Assembly: GCF_028640845.1 (NCBI RefSeq)
Contig: NC_080539.1
Coordinates: forward strand, 163,010,236 to 163,074,235
Source of the DNA: Ahaetulla prasina
Lineage: Eukaryota > Chordata > Lepidosauria > Squamata > Colubridae
DNA: 64,000 nucleotides
Direction of reading: 5' to 3'
Shown here: piece after piece, positions 46,618 to 58,023 of the stretch
How the letters are laid out: every line of letters begins with the position of its first letter
Position numbering within the stretch: position 1 is the stretch's first letter
Position numbers and translations under genes: made by a program
The notes under the pieces: model-generated
Seen by the model: only the letters and a program-made list of their open reading frames with translations
Told to the model about the DNA's origin: nothing
The model's database searches: none

Positions 46618-46959
46618 AGGCAGAGTATCGGCAGATAGCCCAAATCTGCAAAGATGAAGTCAGTAAAGCAAAGGCTCAGAATGAATAAAGACTTGCAACA
46701 AAAGTCAAAGATTTTAAAAAAGTATTTTTCAACATAGAAATAACAAGGAAACAGTCAAGGAAACAGTAGCTCCACTTAAAGAAAGAATATGGCAAGGAAG
46801 TAACAGGCAGCAGAGAGAAAGCAGAACTGCTTAACTCATTCTTTGCATCAGTCTTCACGCAAAAAGAAACTATGGCCCAACCTACCAAAAACATAGCAGT
46901 AAAAGACAGACTAGAAATAAAAATTCAAATAAGAAGAAAACGATTAGAGAGCACCTAGC

Positions 46960-48010
46960 TGATCTTGATGAGTACAAATCACTGGGACCTGATGGATTAC
47001 ATCCCAGAGTTCTGAAGGTGCTGGCAGATGTTATCTCAGAACCCTTGTACCATATTTTTCAAAAATCCTGGAACACTGGGGAATTACCTGAGGATTGGAA
47101 AAGAGCTGATGTGGTTCCCATCTTCAAAAAAAAAAAGAGGAGAAAACTGACCCAGGAAACTACAAACCAATCAGTCTAAAATCAATATTTCTCAAAACTT
47201 GAGAAGATACTAGAAAAGATGATAAAAAAACAGATCTGTGAACATCTACAAACAAATAAGTTATAACTAAACGCCAGCGTCGGTTGTTTAAAACAGATCA
47301 TGGCAAACCAATCTCATTTCATTCTTAGACAAAGTGACTAAATTAGTAGACCAGCAAAATGCTGTGGAAATAGTATACTTAGACTTCAGGAAGGCATTTG
47401 ACAAAGTAGACCACAACCTACTTCTTGGTAAGCTAGAAAAATGTGGGATAGACAACATCACCACCAGATGGATTTGTAACTGGCTGACAAACCATACTCA
47501 AAAAGTCATCCTTAATCTAAATGGAGGGAAGTAATCAGTGGGGTACCACAAGGCTCCCCTCTAGGCCCAATACTCTTCAATATCTTCATAAATGACTTAG
47601 ATGAGGAAATAGAAGGGGCACTCATCAAATTTGCAGATGACACTAAGCTGGCAGGAATACCCAAAACCCCAGAAGACAAGCTCAGGATCCAAAAAGATCT
47701 TGACAGACTTGAACAATGGGCCCTATCCAACAACATGAAATTTAATATGGAAAAAATCAATCACTTAGACAGGAAAAAACAAAGGTACAAGTACAGATTA
47801 GGTAAAACCCAGCTCAAAAACAGTAACTGTGAGAGATACGTTGGATCCCTAGTGGACGATCACTTAAATATGAGCCAGCAGTGTGTGGCAACAGCCAAAA
47901 AAGTTAATATAATCCTTGGTTGTATAAACAGAGGCATAGAATCAAAATCACATGAAGTATTAGTACTGCTTTATAAAACCTTAGTAAGTATACTGCATCC
48001 AATTTTGGTC
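46960..48010 (+). pseudogene. CR1 reverse transcriptase, decayed
   Basis: Blocks readable across frames are SLGPDGLHPRVLK (about 46978), EDWKRADVVPIFKK (about 47091), VYLDFRKAFDKVDHN (about 47376), GVPQGSPLGPILFNIF (about 47539), FADDTKLAG (about 47629, catalytic ADD) and LYKTLVSILHPIL (about 47971). These match CR1 RT closely. Several frame changes separate them. Confidence 0.88.
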
Positions 48011-48017
48011 ACCACAT

Positions 48018-48254
48018 TAGCAATAGCAATAGCACTTAGATTTATATACCGCTTCACAGTGCTTTTACAGCCCTCTCTAAGTGTTTTACAGAGTCGGCAT
48101 ATTGCCCTTAACAATCTGGCCAATTTTACCCACCTCGGAAGGATGGAAGGCTGAGTCAACTTTGAGCTGGTGAGATTCGATCTGCTGAACGGCAGCTAGC
48201 AGTCAGCTGAAGTAGCCTGCAGTACTGCATTCTAACCACTGCGCCACCTCGGCT
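48018..48254 (-). mobile_element. tRNA-derived SINE inserted in the CR1
   Basis: The minus-strand head 'gaggtggcgcagtggttagaa' and 3' end 'ctaagtgctattgctattgct' fit the family at 42238. CR1 coding reads up to HPILVTT before it and resumes at 'aaaaaagatgttttggaaaaag' after it. The insertion is therefore younger than the CR1. Confidence 0.9.
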
Positions 48255-48724
48255 TTTACAAAAAAAGATGTTTTGGAAAAAGTTCAAAGAGCAACTACGA
48301 TGATTAAAGGCCTGGAGACAAAAACACATGAAGAACAGTTGCAGGATTTGGGTTTGGCTAATGTAGAGAAAAGAATGATTAGGATGGCCATAGTAGTAGT
48401 ATTCCAATATTTGAGAGATTGCCACAAAGAAGAGGGGGGGGTCAACTTATTTTCCAAAGCACCAGAGGGCAGGACAGAAAACAATGGATGGAAACTATGG
48501 ATGGAGAGAAGCAACCAGGCAGTAAGGAAAAACTTACCAACAATTGTTAATTGAAAACAATTAACCAGCTTGACTTCAGAAGTTGTGGGCACTTCAACAC
48601 TGGAGGCTTTTAAGAAAAGACTGGACAGTCACTTGCCTGAAATGGTATAGGCTTTCCTGCTTGAGCAGGGGGTTGCACTAGAAGACCTCAAATGTCCCTT
48701 CCAGCTCCATTCTGATTGATTGAT

Positions 48725-49384
48725 AGTCTTTGATTATATTAAGTTAGCTGTCAGGAGATATAGAATATCCAAAGCAGTTGACTAGATAATAGAAACTCTG
48801 AGCACTTCCAGATGATTAGGCTTTCTGTCTCCCAACCCTTCTGGATATACTTTAAATGCACATTAAATCAATCTCAACTCCTTGAGTGTCTTTCTCTTCT
48901 AGTCTAGGAGGGCAGGCGAGGGCTAGCTGAGTATCTAGAAGTAAAGGGTACTTCTCTCTTTCACTCCATTCCTCTGTCTTATTAAAAAAAAGAAGATTGC
49001 TGGTGAAAACCAAGGCAGGCAATTGCCGATTGCTTCTCAGTTTCAAGTTATTGCAGAGGTTTCCTATTCACCCTAAGGATCTCCTCTCAACAAATCCATA
49101 ATCGCCACACTGTTTTGGAGGAATTCCTGGTGTTCCCAGAAACCAAATTACAGAGTGTAGAGCATTATTTTAATCCATCTGGATGTTTTGCCATCTTTCA
49201 TTCTTCCCCATTTGCTCCCTTAAAATGGCATTTCAAGAAAACAACTGAATGGATCACCGTGGCAAGCCCCCAGTGCCCCCCCCTCCTTTGATCAGCAAGA
49301 CGTTCATCTCCTGCCAAAGCCACAGTTGCATCTTCACCTACTGTTGTTTCTGATCTGTATTAGGCTACGCCTAAACGCCACTTT
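48725..49384. other. No recognised feature
   Basis: Nothing was recognised. Confidence 0.45.
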
Positions 49385-49885
49385 ATAATCCTTGGTTTAT
49401 ATTGCATCCAGTTTTGGTTGCAGCAATATAAAAAGATGTTGAGATTCTAGGAAGAGAGCAGAGAAAAGCAATAAATATGATTAGGGAGATGGAGGCTGAA
49501 ATATACAAAGAATGGTTGCAGGAACTGGGTATGTCCAGTTTAATGAAAAGAAAAACTAGGGGTGACATGATAGCAGTGTTTCAATATCTAAGGGGCTGCC
49601 ACAAAGAAGAAGGAGTCAAGCTATTCTCCAAAACACCTGAAGGCAGGAAAAGAAGAAATGGAGGGAAACTAATCAAGAGAACCAACCTAGAACTAAGGAG
49701 AAATTTCCTGATAATCAGTGGAATGACTTGTCTCCAGAAGTTGTGGATGCTTCAACACTGGAGCTTTTTAGGAAGAGATTGGACAACAATTAGTCAGGAA
49801 ATGGCATAGGGTTTCCTGCTTAAGCAGGGGGTTGGAATAGAAGATCTCCAAGATCCCTTCCAAGTCTATTATTATGTTATGCCAA
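49385..49885 (+). mobile_element. CR1 LINE 3' end
   Basis: Starts in the C-terminal coding part (ILGLYCIQFWLQQYKKM-like) and runs through 'gggtatgtccagtttaatga', 'gggtgacatgatagcagtg', 'caagctattctccaaaacacc' and 'agcagggggttggaatagaag' to 'ctattattatgttatg'. It is collinear with 25205-25671. Confidence 0.88.
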
Positions 49886-51414
49886 GAATGAAGAAATTGT
49901 TCATGTTTGCCACTAGACAAGCCATGGCATGATATTGCTATAGTAGTCTAAGAGTCCCTAAAACACATATTTTAGAACTGATAGCTGAAAGAGTATAAGA
50001 GAGTCCCCCAAATAGTTTAAATTCACAAATGGCTTCCCTTTATGCAGCAGTCTGGACATTAAAAAAAGATGAAGCCAACAGGCTAACTGATGCTCTAGTC
50101 CTTTCACGCCCATAATTTTGGAAAATGAAATTTCCTCTCACAGATGGTGCCTCTTAGCCTTCTGCTGGGAATTTTAGTTGTAAGGTGATGACATCTGTTA
50201 TGATGGGAGTGTTGCATGTTATCTTTGAATCAAAGCAATTAGTTCAGCTAATCCTCTGCCAGTTCAGAGTTATTTTCCACAGCACATTTAGCAAGGCAAT
50301 AATACTGACATTATTTTACAGATTCCAATATTTTACCTTGAGATGCTACATCAGCTCTGAATAGGCCTTATGGATAACTTCTATTGACTTTGAACTTAGG
50401 TTTCTCTTTTTCGTGGTGTTTTTCTTGATATACTTCCTGGTGAAGCTCATTTGTCTGATATTGCTTTCTCATTTATCATGATAGACATTCTGGGTAAAAT
50501 GGCCATGGGGATGGCCCGTAACACTGTCAGATACTCTACTCTCTATTTTTCTGTTGCATAGTTCCTCCTTTCTTATATTTTTTCTCCCCAGGATTCTGCT
50601 CTTTCATTTAGCACCTTTGTCTTTCCTTCCCATAACCTTGTTCTTAATTTCCTTTAAGAGCTCCTTTAAAAGCTCCCCAACCTGGGTGGTCTCCAAGCTT
50701 CTGCCCTGTGGCCCAGTATGTATAAGCTTCTGTGTTCCAAAATGTTCTTCTAGTAGTTCATCACACTCCATTTATCTATTTTTTTTAAAAAAAAAGCAAT
50801 GAGCATGTAAACAATTTATATTGGAAATATAATTTATATTGGAAATAATTGCAAAAAAGACATTGGAACATCTCCGTTCATAGGAATTGTTATCCCAGTA
50901 AGCCTTTCACTCCTGATGGTAACAGTGAAAAAGAACAAGAAAAGGGAAACGCATTAACATTCATATTAAGAGGCATTAAAATTAAGGTCCCATTCCAGGT
51001 ATCTCAACTATGAGAGGTCAGAAGCCTTGCAATTCACGATGGGTCTCCCAGGGCCTACTTTGCTATCTCTTTGATGCCAGGCAAGGACTTTTGAGGAAAA
51101 ATCTGTTAGAGGAAAAAGTGTTAAATTATTTTAACCAGAAAGCTAGGATTAGGATTAAAGTCCAAAGACTATTCTTCCCCAAGAACTTCCAGATGTTGCT
51201 GAATCTAATGTCCTTATTGTGTTAGATTAGTTATCGGTTCCTTTCAAAGCTACTGAAAGGGTTCAAAGCCAATTTGTTTTGGATTTTTTTAATGCACTTT
51301 GAATTTTTTTACTCCTGTATCCAGTACAAGTATATTCTTCAGAGTTGATTTATGCTTCTTTTCCCTGGTGTATTGGGACTATATTCTGAGAGTTGTAGCC
51401 CAATCCCTAGGAGA
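49886..51414. other. No recognised feature
   Basis: Nothing was recognised. A serine-rich frame at 50554-50802 has no motif. Confidence 0.45.
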
Positions 51415-51885
51415 GCCGCCTTCGACATGACCTGAGCTTAACTCATAGAATCATCTATTACAATGTCCTTCCTGTCGGAGACTATTTCAGCTTCAATTGC
51501 AACAATACACGAGCACACAATAGATTTAATGTTAATGTGAACTGCTCCAATCTTGATTGCAGAAAATATGACTTCAGTAACAGAGTTGTTAATACTTGGA
51601 ATACACTACCTGACTCTGTGGTCTCTTCCCAAAATCCCCAAAGCTTCAACCAAAAACTGTCTATTATTGACCTCACCCCATTCCTAAGAGGTCTATAAGG
51701 AGTGTGCATAAGAGCACAAGCATACCTACCGTTCCTGTCCTATTGTTTTCTTTTGTTATATCCAATTAATATAGTTATTACATACTCGTGCTTATATACA
51801 TGCTTATATATTATATAGTTATTTCATGCTTATGCTTATATATACTGTGTGACAAAATAAATAAAAATAAAAAAATAAATAGAAA
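51415..51885 (+). mobile_element. 3' end of the 13-kb LINE family
   Basis: The last roughly 80 codons of the RT protein (AWNILPDSVV-like region, ending LTPFLRGL) plus the 3' UTR and an A/T tail closely match 15806-16255. It is 5' truncated and is the third copy of this family in the window. Confidence 0.9.
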
Positions 51886-52251
51886 ACCAAGCTGAAATCT
51901 AAACTTATTGGTGAAACCTCAGACTACATTGCTTCTATGTGGCCTCTTCCTGTCCACTGATCTTATTTCTGATTAATGATCCTGCTCATGAGGTGGTAGG
52001 GAATTAGTGCCTGCATATTATTTTGGACTTTAGAAACAAGCTGAATATTCTTCCAGCATGATAGTTGATTTGTGACCCATTTGGGTCTTTGCTCTGTTTC
52101 CAGGATAGTGCCATTAAAACATTGTGTTTTTTTTTAATTGTCTAGCTTTATTGACCATACTCCTGATGCATTAGATCCAGAAAAGTCAGGGAGTTCATGA
52201 CCTCCGTAGCAACCATGACTTTGTCATAAGTAATCTCTGGCTTTAGAGGTA
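51886..52251. other. No recognised feature
   Basis: Nothing was recognised. Confidence 0.45.
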
Positions 52252-52840
52252 GTAGACCATTACATATACCTTGGCCAACAGATCCCAATGGAAGGTGATA
52301 AAATAAAGGAAATTAATTGGTGTGTTAAATTTGGTTGGCAGGCATTTGGCAAGCTAAGCATAATTGTCCAGAACAACCTGGCCCTATGACTGAAGACAAA
52401 AGTTTTTGATCTGTGTGTGCTACCTGCTCTATCATATTCCGGTGAAACAGGGACACTAACCTCACAATCGATACAAAAGCTGTGAGTGGCGCTAAGAGCC
52501 ATGGAAAGGTAAAATGCTTGGCATTACAAGACAAGATAGAAAGACCTGCACATGTATTAAAGAACAAACAATATCAATATCATCAAGAGAGTAAAAGAAT
52601 GGAAATGGAAATGGGCTGGTTATATAGCAAGAAGGATTAATGGCAGGTGGACCAAGGCAGTCATGGAATGAATTCTACTTGACAAAAAGTGTTCACCAAA
52701 GAGACCTAAAAATGAGATGGATCAATGGCATCGGCTAGTATTGTGGGCCCAATTGGCAAAGGAAAGCTCTGGACCATATTGGTTGGAAACATGGGGAAGA
52801 GGCCTTCATCCTACAGTGAATAGACAATGGCCGAAATGAT
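52252..52840 (+). mobile_element. RTE-clade LINE 3' end, second copy
   Basis: It can be read across frames and stops as YLGQQ, FGKLSIIVQNNL, DLCVLPALSYSG, LGITRQDRK, and the EEAFILQ end followed by 'atagacaatggccgaaatgatgatggc'. These are RTE reverse transcriptase C-terminal motifs. It shares its end with the minus-strand copy at 1078-1520 and is more decayed. Confidence 0.75.
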
Positions 52841-53199
52841 GATGGCTTTGAATCTCTGGCTTAACACATGTTGGCAGGTCTTATATTTGTTTTGGGAGTG
52901 TTGTGCTGTGATCTGTACATCTACACCAAAGCCTTGGTCAAATCACTTCCTGGTCTAATTGAAATTAACAGCCACCTGGGACCTCTGTTAAACCTCTGCC
53001 GGATGGATTTAGAGGGCTTCTGAAGTTTCCCAATGAACTGGCAGGCAGCTGATCCACTGATTACTTGATTAGCCTGTGGTAACAGGAGGTGATCCAGGCT
53101 TTTGATGAAATGGCCCTGAGAATCTTCTTTCTGCACACTGAACTCAGGACTTGGCTTGCCTTATCGAGAAGCTCCAGAAAATGAAGCATCAGAAATGAC
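52841..53199. other. No recognised feature
   Basis: Nothing was recognised. Confidence 0.45.
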
Positions 53200-53207
53200 A
53201 CTTAGAG

Positions 53208-53344
53208 CAGGGGTCTCCAACCTTGGCCACTTTTATGACTTGTGGACTTCAACTCCCAGAATTCCTCAGCCAGTGTGTGCTGGCTGAGGAATTTTGGGAA
53301 TTGAAGTCCACAAGTCATAAAGTGGCCAAGGTTGGAGACCCCTG
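53208..53344. mobile_element. hAT MITE family C, perfect TSD
   Basis: Ends CAGGGGTCTCCAACC and GGTTGGAGACCCCTG. It is almost a perfect palindrome of about 137 bp. Perfect 8-bp flanks acttagag are at 53200-53207 and 53345-53352. This is the least diverged member of family C here. Confidence 0.93.
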
Positions 53345-53767
53345 ACTTAGAGCAGGGGTGAACCTGATCTCCCCATGACATTCAGAGAAGCAAAGTGCTG
53401 CTACTTCTCTGTCCTTCTTGTATCAATGGGCTTTTGGAAGCAGTCTTGCTTGGAACACAAAATTTCCCTTTAGGGAGGGGTGATTATGAAGATCTCCCAG
53501 ATGGCCTCTGTAACTGCTTTGCACGGCATTTTTTCACACAGAGTTGCTCAGATTTACTAGACCCTTGTCTGTTCCTGGTGCATTATCTATTATCTTGGGC
53601 TCTGTTTAGCTTATAGATTTTGGAGTTAACAGGATGCTTTGTGGAATGACTTCTGCCTCTTGCAAGCTTGATTCATTCCCCCTTTTAGCTCCTGCACAAG
53701 GCCAGGAGTTTTGACAAGCTAGATCCAGGGAAATTATCACACCTTCTCAGTCATCCAGGTCATGGTT

Positions 53768-53918
53768 GTCCCAAAGGTGCTTTTTCGAGATGTAACTGGA
53801 CTTTCTGGTTTTTCTTTGAAGATGAAGAAGAGCCGAAGAAGATTCTTGGAAAAGAAGCAAAATGTTCAAAGAAAAAACCAGAAAGTCCAGTTGCCTCTTG
53901 AAAAAGAACCTTTGGGAC
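53768..53918. repeat. Inverted repeat, about 53-bp arms
   Basis: The left arm (from gtcccaaaggtgctttttcg to ggtttttctttgaa, 53768-53820) is complementary to the right arm (ttcaaagaaaaaaccagaaa... to ctttgggac, 53865-53918) with few mismatches and a loop of about 44 bp. Similar sequence is common in vertebrate repeats (I suspect Penelope-like termini), but I cannot confirm that. The 93-codon frame across it is an artefact. Confidence 0.8.
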
Positions 53919-54034
53919 ATGTTGAAACTATGTTGGGGATTGAGCTGCAGAGCACTCTAGACAAAACCGATTTATTTAGATTTAACCCTTTCCAACAGAG
54001 TTCATCATTGCATGAAACAAAGATGGCATTGATT

Positions 54035-54781
54035 CAAGGGTGAAATTAAAAAGTTCCCCTACCAGTTCTGTGGGTGTGGTTTGTTGGGGGGGAGGTCATG
54101 TGACTGGGTAATGTGGCTAACTCAACATCACTCACATCGAGGGGCTCCTCATCAGCTCCTCCCCTCCCAGCCACTCTTTGTCGCGAATGGAAGGAAAATG
54201 GGGAGGGGAATATTCCTTCCTACCATCCTTCCCTCAGTCTGTGCTGAGATTGAGGAATAGATGACAGGCAGGAAAATCCCCTTTCCCATTTTCCTGCCTT
54301 TCACATAAACGGATCCATTCCAGCTCCTCCCCACCCACGTTCCCTTCCCTCCTGTGGACGACCTTAAAAGGGACAGGCTGCAGCAACTCCGTAGTGAATG
54401 GAGGGAGAAAAGTTAGCATTCTCTCTCCTGCATTTAACACTGAATTCTGTGGCAGAGAAAATGCTAACTTTTCTCTCTCCATTCAAAATGGAGCTGCTGC
54501 TCTCCTTATGGTTCCCTCCTGGCCCCCTCCCTCCTGGGGACTACCTTAAAGAGACAGGCTGCAGCAGCTCCGTTCTGAATGGAGGGAGAAAAGTTGGCAT
54601 TCTCTCTGCTGCATTTAACTTTGAATTCTGGGGAATATCGAGTGGCTGGAAGAGGTGACCGGCAACCGGCCGGGCGTGAGTGGGGCCAAGGAGGGGTAAT
54701 TACTACCAGTTCGGCAAACTGATGCCCATAATCCCTAGCGGTTCACCTGAACCAGTCCGAACTGATAGGATTTCACCCCTG
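54035..54781. mobile_element. hAT-like family A, copy 6 (largest, inverted-arm core), perfect TSD
   Basis: Left end CAAGGGTGAAATT, right end GGATTTCACCCCTG, perfect 8-bp flanks cattgatt at 54027-54034 and 54782-54789. The core has repeated blocks containing 'gacaggctgcagca', 'gaatggagggagaaaagtt' and 'ggcattctctctgctgc', in direct (54375-54430, 54553-54610) and inverted (54455-54500) orientation. 747 bp, non-coding. Confidence 0.9.
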
Positions 54782-54798
54782 CATTGATTGCTCTAGAG

Positions 54799-54932
54799 CA
54801 GGCGTGTCAAACTCAGGTCATCACATTGTACTCATGTGACATATTGTGACTTTTTTCCCCCTTTGCTAAAATGGGTAGGCGTGGTCAGCATGTGATGCAT
54901 CTGGCCCGTGGGCCATGAGTTTGGCACCCCTG
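54799..54932. mobile_element. hAT MITE family B
   Basis: Ends CAGGCGTGTCAAACTC and GAGTTTGGCACCCCTG, with the inner 'gatgcatctggcccgtggg'. The flanking 8-mers (ctctagag and ccctaatg) do not match well, so the TSD is lost or the right edge is rearranged. Confidence 0.8.
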
Positions 54933-55099
54933 CCCTAATGGGTGACCCCTGTGGAGCCTTGATGGGAGTTGTGCATCCCTCTTGATTTTACAAGACTTAA
55001 CATTTTTCAGCACTAATTAACCACAGTAACACACAGAGCACCTGTGAGCACTGAGATTAACAGCAGTAGTAGAAGAGTGCTGTAGGAACAGTCCATTCC

Positions 55100-55380
55100 C
55101 CCTTATTATGCAATATCTATAAGAAGCCACTGAGAGAGATAATCGGTGATTTGGATGTGATACCTTCAGTATGCTGATGATATTTAGCTTTACGTTGCTA
55201 CCCCAGGCTCAGCTTGAGATGCCACTGAAGTCTTGTTCTGAAGTTTGAAGGTTGTTTGAGTCTGTAGGGGACAAGGCAAGCTAAAGTGGAAGAGACAGGC
55301 TAAGTGAAACTCAAGCAAGCTAAAGTTGTCATGTATTCAGCAACAGCTCCAGAATTTGTCTCTCGAAAGGATGAGAGGCT
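55100..55380 (+). mobile_element. L2-type LINE RT fragment (YADD box)
   Basis: At 55100-55205 the plus strand reads LCNIYKKPLREIIGDLDV and, after a frame change, QYADDI-stop-LYVAT (about 55169-55204). This is the catalytic YADD region of an L2-type reverse transcriptase with an in-frame stop. Downstream 'gtgaaactcaagcaagc' fits the next conserved KLK block. It is heavily decayed. Confidence 0.65.
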
Positions 55381-55795
55381 GTGGCCAGGAAATGCTTTTT
55401 CCTAGCTGTGGCTGATGTACAAATTGGAGACTAATCTGCAGCAAAAAAAATCTGGCTACAACAACCTTTTATCACTATTCAGTTTGAATTTGCAATTTCT
55501 ATAACTTACTAAAATTATCCTATCTGTAACTTTTAATAGTGTGAATGCCCTGGTGCATTACAGGGCAAACCTTGTCAACAAACATTGCTGTAATCTCAAA
55601 TGGACTAACTTACAGAATGCCGGGACCCATTGCACCCAAGGGAATGAAATTTGGAAAAGAGGTGGCTGCTTCAGCACTGCTGGGCTGCTCCAGTCACACG
55701 ATCCTCATTTTCAATCTTCCGTGACAGTTTCCAAGCCACTCACACAATTCTTCGCTTCCTCTGCCACTCAGCAGCAGCCGCTTAATTGCCTGCTG

Positions 55796-56065
55796 TGAAG
55801 GGAAGGGAGGGAAGGAAGAAAGGAAGAGAGGGAGGGAGGAATAGGGAAGAAGAAACTCCCATGCACCCTCCCAAACTCATACTGCCCCACACATGCACCT
55901 TCCCTGACCAAAGGGGTACCTCTTGTGCACTCCCACACAATCTTCCTAACCCATGCTGTCCCCCACGCGCACTCCCTGACCTGCATGGCACCTCTTGCAC
56001 ACCTCTGCACATCCTTCCCAAACAGCATCCCTGTGCACCCCCTCCCTCCCTCCCTCCCCCAGCAA
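55796..56065. repeat. Purine tract followed by a degenerate 71-bp repeat
   Basis: 55796-55850 is nearly pure purine (ggga/aagg words). From 55860, blocks such as 'ccctgacc...cacctcttg' recur about 71 bp apart (55902 and 55973). Overlapping Cys/Gly/Pro-rich frames on both strands are artefacts. Confidence 0.7.
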
Positions 56066-56091
56066 CCACTTATCTGCATGCACCACTGAGC

Positions 56092-56170
56092 CCTGGTGAC
56101 GCAGTGGTTAGAATGCAGTATTGCAGGCTAATTCAGCTAGCTCACTGCCAGGAGTTCAATTCTCACCGGC
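56092..56170 (+). mobile_element. tRNA-derived SINE, head only
   Basis: 'gagccctggtgacgcagtgg' and 'ggagttcaattctcaccggc' match the head of the SINE at 42238. The central and tail parts are missing. Confidence 0.8.
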
Positions 56171-56185
56171 TCAGCCGGTATTATC

Positions 56186-57474
56186 AGGTTTCCAGATATA
56201 ACACAAAATGCTAGTTCTGACTTATGAAGTCAGAATGGCTTGTCAGGGCCACCTACCCTACCCTAAGTTCATTCATCTAGGAGAATCTGATGGTGGATCT
56301 CCAGTTTCATGAAGTGAGGAAGGTCTAGAAAATCTCGATTTTTAATCCTCCCTAGAGATTAGGCTGGGCCCTTTCCAAACTGTTCCTGAAGGCCCTTCAA
56401 AGAATTATTCCCCCCCCCCCATATATATATATTTAAATTTTCATGGAACTATGGTCATTTGGATGTCTTACAAATTTCGTTAACCTTGTTTTGGGCTATG
56501 GGTTATTAATTCTTACTCTGGCCATTTTACAAGATTTTTCTATTGCTGTGAAATGCCGCGAGTCTGGTAAATTATATGCCATTGTTAAAGAGAGGCGAAG
56601 GTTGCGATGGCTGTGAAAAGAACAGCATAACAAATAGATGCATATAGTGCTACTCATAAGCAACTCACAAAGAAGATGCAAGGCTTCTCTCCCCAGTGCT
56701 GTGCTCTCTAAAATTCCTTTTATGGAAGGAATGGAGGGGAGCCTCTTGATGCCTCGGCTATTTCCATGCATAAAACGGCCTCTTGCGTCCTCCCTTTCTT
56801 ATCAACTATTCTCAGGAAGTAAAATTATGAATGGTACAACCCCAACCTTCCCCCACCACCACCACCACACACGCACAAACACACAGAGTCACCCTTTTGT
56901 AATTAAGGGAAATGATTGCCAGCATTTCACTTGCGCTTGAGCAACAGCTGCAGATGATTAAATCCCAGATGTTGGTTCCAGCCATGCAAATTAGGGGGAA
57001 AGTAGATTGATTTTGGAGGAATGATCCCATTGTTTAGTGGGTGTAAGTGACAGGAGAATTAAAGCTAGAAATGGAATGGGAAATTGGGTCAATGTGTTAA
57101 AAATTGTAGCGTACACATTGCAATCTTTCTATATTATACAAGCAGTGTTCCCCCTTGGCTGAGGCCTTGGGATTCTCTATATTACAGCTTCATTGTTACC
57201 CGGTAATCATCTGGTGCTCGCAAGAGACAGAAAATGTATTCGCAAACAAAAGGGAGTTTGAAAGGCAAATTTTTGCAGCATCCTAATTATTTTATTGCGC
57301 TGGTACACAATTGGGGAAAGCCTATTGAAAAAGCCACTATTCAGAAAAGGGGTAGAGTTGCTTTAAGGGTGCATACTTCATAGATGTTGGGAGGTGCAAA
57401 ATGTTTTCATTATGGGGAAAGCTAAAAAAAAAAAAAAGGTCTTTACATTTTCTATAAGGCAAAAATAAAGCAAT
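56186..57474. other. No recognised feature
   Basis: Includes short C-run and (AT)n patches near 56408-56430 and a CCACCA/CACACA patch near 56850-56885. No exon was supported. Confidence 0.45.
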
Positions 57475-57476
57475 AC

Positions 57477-58023
57477 AGGTAGTCCTTGACTTACAACAGT
57501 TCGCTTAGTGACCGTTTGAAGTTACAATGGCACTGGAAAAAAGTGACTTATGATCATTTTTTCACCCTTCTGACTATTGTAGCATCCCCATGGTCATATG
57601 ATTTACATTCGTATGCTTGACAACTGGGGCACATTTATGATGGTTGCACTGTCCAGGGGACATGTGATCATCATTTGCAACCTCCTCACAAGCCAAGTCA
57701 ATGGGGAAACCAGATTCACTTAACAACCATGTTACTAATTAACAACTGCAGCAGTAGTGGGTTCTGCTTACCTTTGCTACCAGTTTGGAACCAGGACCGC
57801 CTGCACAGAGCGTCTGTGATGATATCCGGGTGGGTGGGCGGAGCCTCCCTCTGCTGCCACTACCAGTTCACCCGAACCAGGGCGAACCGGTAGAAACCCA
57901 CCACTGAACTGCAGTGATTCATTTAACAAAAGAAAAGTAGTAAAATGGGACAGAACTCATTTAATTCTCACTTAGCAACATAAATTTTGGGCTCAGTTGA
58001 GGTCGTAGGTTGAGGACTACCTG
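57477..58023. mobile_element. Tigger/pogo-like MITE with TA target, hosting another MITE
   Basis: Ends CAGGTAGTCCTTGAC and GTTGAGGACTACCTG form inverted repeats flanked by TA on both sides (57475-57476 and 58024-58025), as expected for Tc1/mariner-type pogo elements. The interior is non-coding, and 57752-57914 is a later insertion. Confidence 0.8.
57752..57906. mobile_element. hAT-like family A, copy 7, nested, perfect TSD
   Basis: Left end CAGTAGTGGGTTCTGC, right end GAAACCCACCACTG, perfect 8-bp flanks aactgcag at 57744-57751 and 57907-57914. It is the smallest family A copy (155 bp), keeping the 'gttcacccgaaccagg' and 'cgaaccggtag' blocks. It sits inside the Tigger-like MITE, which fixes their relative age. 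Confidence 0.92.

Larger units (their letters stand above)
46618..48724 (+). mobile_element. CR1 LINE, RT plus 3' UTR, interrupted by a SINE
   Basis: From a linker region (AQNE-type CR1 motif near 46660) through RT blocks and the C-terminal domain to a CR1 3' UTR ('gagcagggggttgcactagaa') and an ATTGATTG-like tail (about 48705-48724). It has many frameshifts and an in-frame stop near 47264. A minus-strand SINE (48018-48254) splits the C-terminal region. Confidence 0.88.

Noticed and set aside
53762..54043. 93-codon Lys/Arg-rich frame
   Set aside because: Most of it is the two arms of an inverted repeat, which gives composition-driven charge clusters.
55768..56214. Overlapping Cys/Gly/Arg- and Pro-rich frames up to 142 codons
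   Set aside because: They derive from a purine tract and a degenerate 71-bp repeat. All frames are open because stop codons are rare in this composition.
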